Assembly: GCA_021209875.1 (NCBI GenBank)
Contig: JAGYVD010000010.1
Span: forward strand, 2,976,001 to 3,040,000
Source of the DNA: Rosellinia necatrix
Lineage: Eukaryota; Ascomycota; Sordariomycetes; Xylariales; Xylariaceae
Direction of reading: 5' to 3'
DNA length: 64,000 nucleotides
In this document: one piece after another, positions 49,697-61,161 of the stretch
Numbering within the stretch: the first letter of the stretch is position 1
How the letters are laid out: every line of letters begins with the position of its first letter
Notes under the pieces: generated by a model
What the model saw: only the letters and a program-made list of their open reading frames with translations
Databases searched by the model: none
What the model was told of the DNA's origin: nothing
Position numbers and translations under genes: made by a program

Positions 49697-51202
49697 ATGG
49701 ATCTTGATTCTCTCTCATCATTACCAACCAATGTCCTCCAGGAAGTTCTTGAGGGGCCGGCCCTAAAGCCGCCTTTGGGCGTATCGCCCGAGTTTGACCA
49801 CCCACCCAACCGCAACGATCTTGCCTATGCAACAATTGCCGTCACCACGCTGCTCTCCACTACCTTTTTCATACTAAGGGTATGGTCAAGGGTTGTCTGT
49901 GTAAAGAAAGTTCGGGTCGAAGACTGTAAGTAGACATGACTAGTGAACCCATTCTCGCAGCAGAGGTTGAAGCTAACCGTACCGCCGCCTCGTTGGTAGT
50001 CTTCATTATGGCAGCCTACGTATTACATCCAGTATAGAGCCCTTCAGACAACATGTAGCGCTGATTCTCTGATTTAGGCATTAGCTACTGGCCATACCTG
50101 GGTTCTGATGACGATCGCCGAGCACCCAGGCTACTTCGTTCACCAGTGGAATGTCCGTGTGAAGGATATCGCGCCACATATATATGTACGTATACATTCT
50201 CCTGCTGCATCCTATGAACTAGCGATCCTGACTTTAGCAAGGCATTCCACATGGGCATCAACATCTACATTGGCGCTATCCTAGCTATCAAGACGGGAAT
50301 CATCCTCGAATGGTTCCGGATTTTCAATCCGCTACGAGAACGTAACTACTTTTTCTGGATGGGAACAGCTATACTCGTAGTCAACGGACTGTTTTATTTG
50401 TCGGCGGCCATCGTGGAAAATACATCTTGCCAGCCAATAGAGAGATTATGGGATAGGACAGTGCCTGGCAAATGTATCGACCTCGCCGCTCAATACTACA
50501 CTACTGCGGTATCTTTTAACCTCCTCTCCGATATCTTCATCCTCGTACTCCCTCATAGGGTTGTTTGGAAGTTGAATATGTCAACAAAACAAAAAATTGG
50601 GTTTTCGCTTCTATTTATATTCGGTGTCTTGTATGTGCCCCGCCCCCTTCCTACTCTAGCTTTCGCTCATTTTTTATGTAACCTCTACACGAATAATGAC
50701 CTGACATTGGTAAACCCTAATAGAACATGTATAATAGCGGCTTTTCGAATTTATTTTTCCGTTCACTACGTCTTAGTGGAGGACAAAATCTACGCGGCGG
50801 CCCCAGAGTCCCTGCTCACCCACATCGAGATACACGCTCTTCTACTCGTCATCTGCATCCCCTCCGCGCCTAGTGTGCTAGGCAAGGCACAAATCGGCAA
50901 CAGGTTCCGGTCAGCCTTCGAGCGTTTGCTCTCGCGGGTAAAAAAAGGTAAGCCCGCTAGCTACAATTCAGAGTGCTAGTCATCATAACGCGTCAACTCG
51001 AGAGTTACACCCGCGAGCAAGCGGCACATATAGAAAACTTGACGAGGAGAAATTATCATCGGGCTGTTTGAATGCCATGACTCCCCCACCCAGCCCGCCA
51101 CAGGAGACTCATACTCCTAAGCATATGGAAAGCGGGATATTATGCACCACGGGGTTCAATAGCAGTGACCATGGCGAAACTGATATTACTCGGAACAGCT
51201 GA
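49697..51202 (+). CDS. Fungal rhodopsin-domain seven-helix membrane protein
   Basis: Member of the large fungal rhodopsin-like (PTH11-related) membrane protein family; ligands are unknown. Best exon model: 49697-49925, 50000-50019 (20 nt), 50078-50185, 50242-50630, 50724-50937, 50972-51202, about 396 residues, all phases compatible. Family signals: KTGIILEWFRIFNP, FYLSAAIVENTSCQPIERLWDRTVPGKCI (Cys pair), SDIFILVLPHRVVWKLNMSTKQKIGFS, and SVHYVLVEDKIYAAAPESLL. Exon 4 needs an AAG acceptor; the TAG four bases upstream would break the frame. The final intron would be only 34 nt. Without it the protein stops at 50,979 after KPASYNSEC; with it the tail contains YRKLDEEKLSSG, which resembles other members. 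The gene may be intact with unusual splicing or slightly damaged. The start Met at 49,697 is the first one in frame before the first helix. Confidence 0.72.
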
Positions 51203-51885
51203 TGATATCGGAAGCAGCAATGTCTCGAGGGGTACTAATAAGTTTTGGCACTTAGACGGAAATAATCCAACGTCATATTTGTTATGGTCACCTGGGTCTG
51301 TCTTAGCTTTCAGCGTATATGTGTATTCGGCGCTTAGATGCGTGTACGACTGCAATACTGAAGGGCGGCGCGAACGCCGTATGAATGTTGAACCCCACCA
51401 AAGGCTTAGGACAATGAGCTTGTATTCCTCCCGGAGTTTATTGGGTGCTAAATGTATATTACTCTTCATGAGTTATAGCAGGCTGTACATATTTTCGCGG
51501 TCTGGAGCAACACTCGCTGGCTTCAGGGGCATTATGAGCCTGCTGGGGGTCATCCGATCAACAGATATCACAAGCTTAATCTAACAGGCCTTTCTGTTCC
51601 AAACACCTCCCTTCAACGATACTATGATATGCCGGAAGCCAGTGGTGTAGAGCTTTAGGTGGTCCTACAGACACTAATGACTTGGTCCAATATTTTTAGA
51701 GTGAGGCTGGGCAACGTTCTCCTGTTACAATTGGATCAGGTTATCGTGTAGGTGTAATAGGTTGAGATGATTGACAGCGAGTAGAGTTAAATGCCACAAG
51801 CAATGAGGTAGTAAATGTGTGCTAAAATTGTAAAAAAAAATGTCATTTCCCTGTTTCCCAACTCAGCTGACAAAAACGAGCAAGT
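51203..51885. other. Intergenic gap between convergent genes
   Basis: About 680 bp holding the 3' ends of the rhodopsin-type gene (+) and the Hsp70-like gene (-). A 139-codon plus-strand frame (51,165-51,584) overlaps it but has no recognisable family features, and I do not call it. Confidence 0.5.
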
Positions 51886-53238
51886 TTAGAACCCGGGCAC
51901 TGTCCCCTCAGCATTCATCAGCTTATAGGTAACCCTCTTCGCCATCTCCGCCGCGCCCATCGCGGCGCTGAACTCGGGCTCGCGGTCGACGAACTCCACG
52001 CCGCCGGGGCCGCCGAGCACCTCGCCCACCACCGCCGCGAGGACCTCCCTGAACTCGGGCTCCGGGGCCGCGTCCCCGAACAGCACGACCATCGACACAT
52101 TCCGCGGGATGTAGCCGTCCACGACGGGCGACCGGAGCACGCGCCGCACGCGCGCCCAGTAGTCGGCCCCTTCCCGCCGCGCGTCGAACCCGAGTCGCAG
52201 GTCCTCGCGCGCCGGGAACTCCTCGACGTCGCCGTACGCCCAGCCGACGCGCGCGAGGCTCGCCGTCAGCGAGGTCCGCGTGTACCCGACGGCGAGCGCG
52301 TGGCGTAGCGGTCCCTTCCCCTTCCCCTCCTCCTCCTCCGCCCTGCACGCCGTCGCGTTCCGGTAGTCGCGGCAGAGGCCCCGCCCGTTGCCCACGTACG
52401 CCGCGATCGCCGCCTGCACGGGCCGCAGCTCCCAGTAAGGGTGCGTCTTGAGCGGCAGCAGGGACAGGAGGTCGAAGGCGTCGTACAGGTCCTCGCCGTA
52501 CAGCGCCGCCAGGTGCGGGATCGACACCACGGCTGCTGAGATCGGCTCCCCCCCCCGCCACTGCCGCCCCCGCCGCCGCCGACGACGAAAGACGAGGCTT
52601 GGCGGCGCAGCGCTCGGAGCATTACGGCCAGCGTGCCCACGTCGCGCGAGGCGGGGAGGAAGAGCTTCCTGCGCATGGTGCGCCAGAGTTGGCGCGAGAT
52701 GTCGCCTATTGATTCGGAGACGTCTTCGTAGGGTTTGCTTGGGTCGCGGTTTAGATGAGTGATTAGGATAATAGAGGGAGGATAGGGAGGGAGGGGTCGG
52801 GGGGAACACACTGCAGGTGCTGCGAGGATGGGAGGGAAAAGGCGGATCATCATCTCCCGGTACGCCGCGCTGCCCTCGACCCGGGCGATGGGGTAGATGG
52901 AGCCGTTGGGATAGGAGACGGCGACGGTCCTGGAGTCTGGTCAGATTCAGGTTGTGCGGCTGGGTGTGAATGATGAGCGTGAGGGCTGGGACATACCCGT
53001 ACGAGGGGCTTAGGTCAAACCCGATACCGAAGTCATGCGTGATCGAGAGATGTTTTTGTTTCAACGGCAATAGCATCAGCACTATAAATGCCACAAAGAG
53101 GAAGGCTGATATGACCCAAAACCAACGAACGACTCGTAGGAGATTCGCCTTCCATCGAGCTGGCCTGGGTTCGGGGATGGTGGCAGGCTGGGCTGGGCCG
53201 GGCAATAGGGGTTCGAGGTCGGCTGGTCCCGTCGACAT
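51886..53238 (-). CDS. Single-pass membrane protein with degenerate Hsp70/actin-fold ATPase-like domain (frameshifted)
   Basis: Uncharacterised. Exon 1 (53238-52997) encodes a short N tail with DLEPLL, an acidic dileucine-type sorting signal, then a transmembrane helix (about residues 39-59, WFWVISAFLFVAFIVLMLLP). Across intron 52996-52930 the chain reads GFDLSPSYGTVAVSYPNGSI, resembling the phosphate-1 loop of Hsp70 (xxDLGTTxSxVAV). The distal part (VSIPHLAALYGEDLYDAF; SMVVLFGDAAPEPEFREVL; EPEFSAAMGAAEMAKR) fits the phosphate-2 and adenosine regions of the same fold. A second intron of about 65-75 nt ending near 52,740 is likely. The reading frame changes at a run of nine C (52,548-52,556): ten, or seven, would restore continuity. 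This is either an indel error or a damaged gene. An upstream in-frame Met at 53,331 is less likely the start. Fold assignment is inference. Confidence 0.55.
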   Translation of the reverse strand: MSTGPADLEPLLPGPAQPATIPEPRPARWKANLLRVVRWFWVISAFLFVAFIVLMLLPLKQKHLSITHDFGIGFDLSPSYGYVPALTLIIHTQPHNLNLTRLQDRRRLLSQRLHLPHRPGRGQRGVPGDDDPPFPSHPRSTCSVFPPTPPSLSSLYYPNHSSKPRPKQTLRRRLRINRRHLAPTLAHHAQEALPPRLARRGHAGRNAPSAAPPSLVFRRRRRRGRQWRGGEPISAAVVSIPHLAALYGEDLYDAFDLLSLLPLKTHPYWELRPVQAAIAAYVGNGRGLCRDYRNATACRAEEEEGKGKGPLRHALAVGYTRTSLTASLARVGWAYGDVEEFPAREDLRLGFDARREGADYWARVRRVLRSPVVDGYIPRNVSMVVLFGDAAPEPEFREVLAAVVGEVLGGPGGVEFVDREPEFSAAMGAAEMAKRVTYKLMNAEGTVPGF

Positions 53239-54753
53239 ATCGAAGTGGGAGGTGGAGGCCTTGATACAATATTTAATAAGCCCGGCTAGAGGAATCACAA
53301 CTTCTCTGATGAACGTTCTGCTGCTGTCCAAACACTGGCCGGGTTATTCCACCCGTGCTGACGTTGGAGCATGTGCCTTTGTACCCGTCTCGTAGCTCGT
53401 CGGATTTGCTGCTCTTCAAAATCTACACCCGCTCTCACACCCAATATAGCGATTTTGAAAGTATTGCGGGGTGTTCAAACACCAACGGCGTGGTGATTGC
53501 ATATATATAAGTTTAAACCTTGACGTCGCTGTGCCGCTCCAAGCTGCTTCAGGGGTGCCACGATTAACGATACCAATGGGCGACGTCTCTTGTCTATCCC
53601 CCACTTTTCAATTACGGCTGCCTAGTTTATCTGAGCATCAACATAAGTCCTAGCTATGTACGTTATATAAGTACGATTGCTTTGCTATAATATTGCTACA
53701 CATCCGGTTTACTAGTATTAACAACTAAGTATGCTATCATCATAGTTAATACGATATATGCTTCAAAGTGGACGATAAGAGGAGGTCATAGATTCTCGCT
53801 TAAAGTGAAGTAAAGTGTCAATATATTTAAACAGAAAAGTAATTGCTACCAACAGAGTGACTGGCTATTTCTATACACCGAATAGGACACCGGGCTTTTA
53901 TTTAATAATGAATGAGAGTATATCACAGATTGCCGTTGTTTCATCTGAGAACAAATTTGTGCTCTGAGGGAGCATCTTTCTGGGAACTCCGAAGATTTAA
54001 CCCTGAGATAAATTTATTCAATCTATTATACATCACATTCGTTCCTCAGTTGAGCCCCCCACTCTGTGTCTGGATTAAGTAGTTGGATCTAGGTAGGCGA
54101 GAAGCCAATGCCACGCTTCCCAGACGTTGAAATTTTAAGAAATATCTTCGGAGTGAAGATCGATTTTAGTGTAAGAAGCGAAAGACTAGTGATATTAAAT
54201 GTGTATTAGGGAAGGTGTGTAAATAGGAAGTGATGCGGCCTATTGGTTTAAGGCATTAAAGGAAACCTATCAAATTAAGCATAGGGATATGAGGGATCGT
54301 GCTGTAACTAGTTCTTTCAGATGGGAGAGCATACTCAATTAATCTCAGTCTATGTTCACCCTCGGAATCGTGTTTGCATCTACTTACGTATCTCCATGCC
54401 GTGCTTGGAGTCTCATCTACAAAAAACGGAGATTAAGAAGGTGGGCCGTTAAAAACTAGCTAAACATCTTCAGGCATGAGACAATGTCACTGACCATGAA
54501 ATCGCGTAGGAGTCCTCTTACCCGCGAATCTCAAATCGAATTGAACCGTGGATTATTTTGTTAACTAAAAATTTAGGCAGGTGTAAAACTGGGCCGATTA
54601 TGCCTGCCTAGATAGATTTCATCTAGGCTAGGATGCTAGATTAATGATCGATCAAGAAGAATGCCTGGCTATGGCCTTAACGCCGGTCCATGCCAGTTGC
54701 TAGTTTAATATAATGCAACTTACCTCCGTACACACGCATACGCTGTTTGCGTG
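53239..54753. other. Intergenic region, about 1.5 kb
   Basis: Lies between the start of the Hsp70-like gene and the stop of the oligopeptide transporter, both on the minus strand. Moderately A/T-rich, no conserved ORF, no repeat or RNA gene recognised. Confidence 0.5.
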
Positions 54754-57700
54754 CTACCAACCGGAACCAGGGCCGAAATGGGAACCGTTCGGTACTGTCC
54801 GATACGCACAAGCTTGCCAATCGCAACCTTGCTTGTACACTTCAGTCCCCCACCAGCTAAAGCCGTCCATCCACCCCGGATATATAAAACCGAAGAAAAC
54901 GACAACGATCCCAAAGGCCAGGCCCGAATCGAGCGCTGCACTTAGTGTCATCGTATATTTGGCCCACCAGGCATGTGCCCGATTCTTGATCAAGTAGTTG
55001 AAGACGTAGCAGACCACTGCCCACACGGAGAAATTGAGGCCAGTCGCCGGTGGGATCCAACTGAGTGACCCGAACAGCACCGGAAGGTTGATTTTTCGGA
55101 CAATACTTGTCTTTTTTCCCACGGCCGTATAGCCATAGTGGGATCGGAGCAATAGCGCCGATCAAGAAGCACCACACCAAGGGCCTGTAAGTGGCGTTGG
55201 GTCCGAAGAACTCGGCTGGCCCCACGACACCCCATAATATGGAGCCGTTGAAATGGACACGGGCAATCGGGCAGGTAAAACCGTTTATCGCCGAAGGCGT
55301 ACAGATCCCCCGGGACATTGCGGAACATCCAGTTGAGAACGGCAATCTGGGTCACGGATGAAATGATAGTGGCTACCATCTGAACTGAAAATAGGATTCT
55401 AGGCGGGATCTTCATGTAATGCCCTAACTTTAGATCGGCAGCGAATTTGATGCCTTGAGCGGAGGAGATGTATCCATAAGTGACGAAGACCATGTTCGCA
55501 ACCGGGCGCCCTGGGAACACGGCGCCACATATGAGCTGACATATAAGGTAGATGCTGCTGTGCTGATTTGTCACCGCCATGACAATGCCGATGGGTATAA
55601 ACAGCACAGAGCATATACCCAAAGCGAGCAACAGCCCGTACCAAGGTAAATGAACGGGATAGCTAAGACCGCAGGTGAGTCTAGGGTATTGGGGGGAGGG
55701 GGATTTATTACTGGCGGTCACTTACTATTCAACAACAAAGATGCCAATCGCTGTCATGGAAATAAATGTTAATAAATACCAATAAATGGGTGCGTCCTTG
55801 TACCTTCTCATTAGGCGATTGTGTACATCTTCGCGATTTAGCAGGTCTTCCATAGTCGCACTCGACATTGTGCTCTCACGCCTTCGGAATGATGTCATCC
55901 TATCTGGGTCGCCTTCCAGAGGCTGATAGACAGTGCCGTTTTCTTGACCTGTCTCTTGGAGGGACCTCTTCCATTGGGTCCATATGTCCTTACCGTGCCA
56001 ACAGGCCGTGTGCGTTAAAAGCGACGCCAAGCCTGCAAACTGGAGCCCGTAGCTAAGCACGTATGTGATAGGTAGATACACTCGGCTATACTTAGAGTAG
56101 GCGGCCCTGTCAAAAAGGAAGTCCGGCGTGAGGATTCTGCCGACATCGTATACTTGACCTGTATTATCAAATACGGAGGCCGAGAGAATGGGCATATATG
56201 ATGAATAGAACAGATTGCAGTAGTACGCAATTGGCGCGATAACCCACATCACAATGACCAGACCGCCGATGACATTCATCGAGGCCCAGAATGGTGTTAA
56301 TAAAGGAGAACCGATATATGCGACTTGGGCCCAGTCAAACGTGACGGGAAATAATCCCAAGCCGGAGACTACTCCAAACAGGTTTGCCACCACGATATTA
56401 TCCGGGGCAAACCAAGTGATGACATTAAAGTAGCTAAGTGCTGGCATCAACAACCCTGGGAGGAAGTAGAAGATAAAAGCGCCGAGCCAGACAACGAAGA
56501 AAAAGCTCCATCTGCTAATCTTCCAACCGTTCGCTGGTTCGTTTCGCTCCTTATGGAGCGTGGAAAACATGGATGCCGACATGAGGGTGCCCGGCCAGAT
56601 CATGCCGCTGGGGCGTACTAAGAATCTCCTAGTCAAGCCGGCAAATGTATAGCCCAGAATTTGCGTCGAAAGAGTGAGTAGAAGTTGGTAGGTTATGCTG
56701 ACGTCCTGCTTGTAGAACTGTGTCTGCTCAACGATGATATCGGTTGCGAATGCGAAGCCAAATGAAACGTTGCTGCTTACATAGACGCAGCTATGTTCCT
56801 TTTCATTCCAAGAGCCCTGAGCCAACCAGAGCCGCAGTCGGTGGGTGACACTCCCTTTCTCCCGACGGGGAGGAGATGTTGACTCTGGCGTAGGATTCAT
56901 GATAACGGTGCGAACACCATCGATGAACTCTTCCGGCGGGTCATCGGATCGTCTGAGTAAGTAGTCCCACAAGAGACCTAACGGGTGAACTAGAAGCAAG
57001 GCTATGACGGGAGTAATTGCTACGCTCGGATATCGCAGAGAGAAAAAGAGATTCGTCGAGGATCCGAGGACCGAGAAGAGACCGGATAGGATCCACATAC
57101 GGGGGGTATTAATGGATAGGGCGATATTATCGGTTGGCGCGACAGAGGCACGGACCTGAGGATACGGCGAATTGTCGGGGGGGTCGTCGTCCTGTTCGTC
57201 ACCAGCGGCATCGCCGCCTTCTCTTAGACCTGCGTCCCCCCCGGCGGTAGAGCTACCCGATTCGTTATCCGATAGAAGATCGTTTAGTAGGGCCGTCTCG
57301 GGAACGGCAAAGCGACCTTCATGACCGCCCACAACAGTTGAGCCCCCAATCTCGTCTGACAGGCTCTTTCGTCTCCGGCTCAGTGAAGACGTGCTCGTGC
57401 GGAAAACTAAGGAGCCGCTTGTGGTCGTAGACTGCCGTCGTCTGTCGCGCGGCACATCCGTACCCTCTCCCTCTTGTGGCCCCTCTTGCGACAACATGGA
57501 AGCTTGGTGGGGTTGCCCGTCTTCGTCGGTTTCCACGTCGGGAGGGACGGGCACGGCACCGTATGATCCTGTGCCGAAGCCCGGCGAGGAGCGCAAGAAC
57601 AGTGGTGTTTTGGACATGATCCCTTCGTGCTCACCGGCAGCTGGCAGTGAGCCTTTCCCGTCTGGAGATTGGAGGATACGAGGAGCATCACTCGTGGCGC

Positions 57701-57824
57701 GACTAGGGGGACTTATATCAGCGAAGGCCGAGCCGACCAAGGGAGGGACAGCGGCAGGGGTTGCCGGCGAGGACGGACGGACGGGACGGATAGGACGAAC
57801 GAGAGGTACTCGAGGCACACTCAA
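54754..57824 (-). CDS. Oligopeptide transporter, OPT family (two frameshifts)
   Basis: OPT proteins import small peptides or metal chelates with protons through 12-16 helices. Exon 1 (57824-55726) encodes about 230 hydrophilic N-terminal residues, then the OPT core: NEKEHSCVYVSSNVSFGFA, FLVRPSGMIWPGTLMSASMF, GKDIWTQWKRSL. Intron 55725-55663 has a GTAAGT donor. Exon 2 continues YYPVHLPWYGLLLALG to NWMFRNVPG. There the frame breaks at a run of five C (55,307-55,311): one base fewer gives GICTPSAINGFTCPIARVHF. It breaks again at six T (55,112-55,117), after LYGRGKK; one base fewer gives SIVRKINLPVLFGSL, then WIPPATGLNFS and the natural end at 54,754. The usual NPGP motif before the KEH signature is replaced by AQGSW. 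Family call is firm; whether the gene is functional or the assembly is wrong cannot be told. Confidence 0.82.
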
Positions 57825-59756
57825 GAGCTGGCGCCGAGACTGGGGCTAGGCCTGTGACTGGAACTGGATCTGATGACAGGCGGCAGTGTCGAGCTGGCGA
57901 ATGGCAACAGGAGTGAGATGGTAGCGTGGGGGCTCGAGCAGGAGCAACAGCTGAGGTGGTGGAGTTCGAGGGGAAGGTCGGACGGGGCCCTGGACGGGGG
58001 GGGACGATGGCTACGGACCGCCCATGTTGTTGTTGGATTGCTCCCAACGGGAAGGCTTGACTATTTCGGGGGTCGAGCGACGCGGCTGGGGATGAATCAT
58101 CGCGGTCCGTTGCTCGTGCCGAAGCGTGAGGCATTAAGATTGGTCCGGCATGGGGCCAGACAGAAGGGGGACAGAAGGGGGGAGGGTGGGCCTGACACTG
58201 AGATGGAAAAGGCAAACGGGCAAAATAGTCCTGTACATCACTGCAGTATCAGAGTTCCGAGTGTGATGGCTAGTCGAGGGCGCTATTGATTAAGTATATG
58301 ATAGCGTATTAGGTCGGTACTATGGAACGTTGGATGTGTACCAATAACAATTAGTTACCTCGGTAGGGATGTTAAGTAGGTAGGTACTTAAGACAAGTTG
58401 AGTTATGTATTTACCTAGAGCTGCGTAAGGTACACACAGAAGCATGTATGGCAGGAAGCAGGTGTGGACGGGCAACTGCGGATGGGCAACTGTGGATGGC
58501 AAGAGGAAAGAGTAGGTAGTGTAGGTACCTACATATCCAATGATGTGGAAGGCGAAGCCCCAATACCAAGTGCCGATGACTACATACCTTATTTCCTTAC
58601 CCACCTACCTACATACTTATGTAGGTAGTGTAGTCAGGCGAGAAAAAGAAACGAGGAATAAAAAAGCAATCGACAAACGGATTATTGCGATAGATTTAAC
58701 CATCTGACTTTAGGTAGGTAGGCATTGTTGAGACTTACACGAAAACTTGCTATACATATCAAGCCATCGGAACCATGTCATACTTACTGCAACGTCAGAG
58801 TACGGACCATGAACAACGGGAGATTGATTAGATTGATGGATTAGATAAAAATCAACAAAAGCTCCACGACCGGGTACGCGCAATGGTATCGGCATATGTA
58901 ATGCAGGTTATGCCCACGCCATCACATCACACGCACACGTTCTTTGGTCACGTCTGGGAGGGTAAGGTATGGATAGCGTGCTACACTAATTATGTACTAG
59001 GGGTGTTAGCATTCTTTAGTGGCGTCGAGTATGGATCTTTGACAGGGTTCTTCTCCACCTTGTCGTGGACCGAGAATGGCCGGGTTGCTTACAGAGTTAG
59101 GAATATGAACTCATTGAATATTTAAGCCGTTCATAAACAGACTGGTAGAATAATGCAGATAGGCTACCTAATTAAGTACTTAGATCTAACTACCTACTTC
59201 GGCAGGTGAGACAGATACGACGTAGGTAATCGCTTGACCGATGGGACCCAAAAAAGTATTTACTATAGGCGCTTTAGCTGTTATCTCCACCTAATGGAGT
59301 TGATACACTGTTTTTTTCCTCCTCCCCCCTTTTTTTTTTTTTTTTTTTGGGTTGCGAGTACACGACGTCTTAACTACTAGATACTAGCTAGTGTACTTAT
59401 GCTGCTGAAGCATTGTCGCCGTTCTATTTTTTTCGTCTTGCATTTTGCACATCCAATTAAACATTTTCATATCTTCATGAAGACGGGGCTCATCGTACGG
59501 TACTGCCTTGTGTAGCGTATGACGCAAAGGCAGTGTGATGCCACTTGCAAGGCCGCATATCGGCGTCCCCTCACTGCCTACCCAATGGGTATCTTGGTAT
59601 GTTAAGTTCCTGCAGGGTCTAGCTTAAGGTAAGGATAGTGCTACGGCATGGCCACTGTACTGCTATAACTCCAATAGCTCCACACAGCAACAGCAAGCCG
59701 GACAATCAATCACCCTATTTCAAAATTGTCGCCTACATCGAGCTTCTACATCGAGC
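57825..59756. promoter_or_regulatory. Divergent intergenic region, OPT / FAU1
   Basis: About 1.9 kb upstream of both genes. Dense TAGGTA/TACCTA words at about 58,370-58,385, 58,515-58,535, 58,595-58,630 and 58,710-58,722. A pyrimidine run ending in about 20 T lies at 59,311-59,348. An 80-codon plus frame (58,883-59,125) shows no family features. No promoter element can be named with confidence. Confidence 0.5.
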
Positions 59757-60595
59757 ATGTCGGACGGCCAACAACAGCAACAACCGGAAATGAACTCGTC
59801 AACACTCCATGCGGCCAAGACTCACTTGCGTTCGCTGATGAAGCAGCGGTTATCCAAACTCTCCCCGGACGCCATATCGTCTCAGAGTAAGCAACCCCGC
59901 ACCACCGCATCGCCGAGCTACCTCTGAACCCATCTCAAGGCGGTGCTGCTTTCGAGGCCCTGTCGACTTTCAAGCCGTATAGGGATGCAAAGACAATAGC
60001 CGTTTATCTGTCTATGCCTGGCCGTGAGATTCAAACAGACCCCATCGTCAGACATGCCCTCGCCACCGGAAAACAGGTTTTCGTGCCCTACCTCCACCAG
60101 TCCCGCCTGCCTCCCGGCGAGGGACCTGTACGACTAATGGACATGGTAAGTCTGAAGGGTATCCGGGACCATGAGTCCCTGCAGAGGGACAAGTGGGGCA
60201 TTCCGAGCGTTGACGGTGCTACCGTCCATGAGCGGCAGCGTAGCATAGGCGAGCTAGATGGGGAGAGATCCGCCGACGCATCACTCGACCTAATTATCCT
60301 CCCCGGTGTGGCTTTCGACATGGACCCCGAGACTGGCGCCGTCCGGAGGCTCGGCCACGGGAAGGGCTTCTACGACTACTTCTTACACCGCTACGCATTA
60401 GCTAGCGGGGCGGGCAGGGCTCCATCGACGATTGACGGCTCGTCTGTATTGCTATATGCTCTAGCTTTAAGGGAACAACTCCTCTCCCCTTCGTCGGGGG
60501 AGGCTGTCCCCGTCGGACCTCATGATCAACCACTAGATGGCATCATCCTAGGCGATGGCCAAATTAAACACTCTACTGGTAGTAGGAGAGACTAG
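59757..60595 (+). CDS. FAU1: 5-formyltetrahydrofolate cyclo-ligase
   Basis: Converts 5-formyl-tetrahydrofolate to 5,10-methenyl-tetrahydrofolate using ATP, the only route to reuse this storage folate. Two exons: 59757-59886 and 59940-60595, joined by a 53-nt intron (donor GTAAGC, acceptor CAAG with AG at 59,938-59,939), about 261 residues. Motifs in order: KTHLRSLMKQRLSKLS, the N-terminal basic helix; IAVYLSMPGREIQTDPI; DLIILPGVAFD; RRLGHGKGFYDYFL, the ATP-binding loop; and a C-terminal DGIILGDGQI. The length is slightly above bacterial enzymes because of inserts in the middle (GERSADAS) and before the last motif. Convergent with SME1, whose stop is 157 bp away. Confidence 0.93.
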
Positions 60596-60752
60596 AACAA
60601 GCATGCTGATCATCTACTTGTGCCTTGTCATGTAATCCACGTCCCATCCATTAGCATTTTCGCTATGAAGGGTAATACCGGTCCCGTGCCATGTGAAAAA
60701 TCCTCTTTTATCATCGAAGTGCCCCTCGCCGTGAGCTATCGTTGGTGGGCAA

Positions 60753-61161
60753 TCATACGGCTTCCTGGATTAAAGATACGTTGTCGCCCTTCAATAGGAT
60801 TTGCCCTGTTAAGGATTAGCCCCCTCTTCTTATTCGTCCGGGGTTTTGTTGTGCACGCACCTAGATCTCTTCTCTTCTCCTCCGGGTTTGTTTTTGAGAC
60901 TTGCTTGACTTCGACCGCATCGTCTATCACAAGGTTCATGAACTCATCGAAACCCTATGTACATGCACGCGTGTAAGCCAGAGTCGGGATAGGAGCATAG
61001 AATGGGTGGTGCGGGTAACCTACCCTGATTTTCCCCTCGATTCTGATTGACAACTGTTCGTATAGCCAGATCTTGACGGGCGCGTGGGTCTGAAGGAGCT
61101 TGAAGATAAAGTTGATGGGTGGTAGCAAGACCTTGCGCCCACCACCTCCGCGACCAGTCAT
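60753..61161 (-). CDS. SME1: Small nuclear ribonucleoprotein SmE
   Basis: Sm-ring subunit that assembles with SmB, D1, D2, D3, F and G on U1, U2, U4 and U5 snRNAs for splicing. Three exons read cleanly: 61161-61024, 60954-60861, 60805-60753, giving 94 residues, the normal length. Sequence landmarks: MTGRGGGGRKVLLPPINFIF, then VKIWLYEQLSIRIEGKIRGF (Sm1 motif), DEFMNLVIDDAVEVK, and LGQILLKGDNVSLIQEAV (Sm2 motif). Introns of 69 and 55 nt have GTAGGT and GTGCGT donors. The start is fixed by conservation from residue 1. Divergent from the importin gene, with about 1 kb between starts. Confidence 0.95.

Noticed and set aside
51165..51584. 139-codon plus frame after the rhodopsin-type gene
   Set aside because: Overlaps the proposed C-terminal tail in another frame and has no recognisable domain.
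57718..58215. 165-codon minus frame upstream of and overlapping the OPT start
   Set aside because: Pro/Ser-rich low complexity, overlaps the transporter in another frame, no conserved signature.
58883..59125. 80-codon plus frame in the OPT/FAU1 gap
   Set aside because: No similarity recognised, no splice or neighbour support; kept as intergenic.
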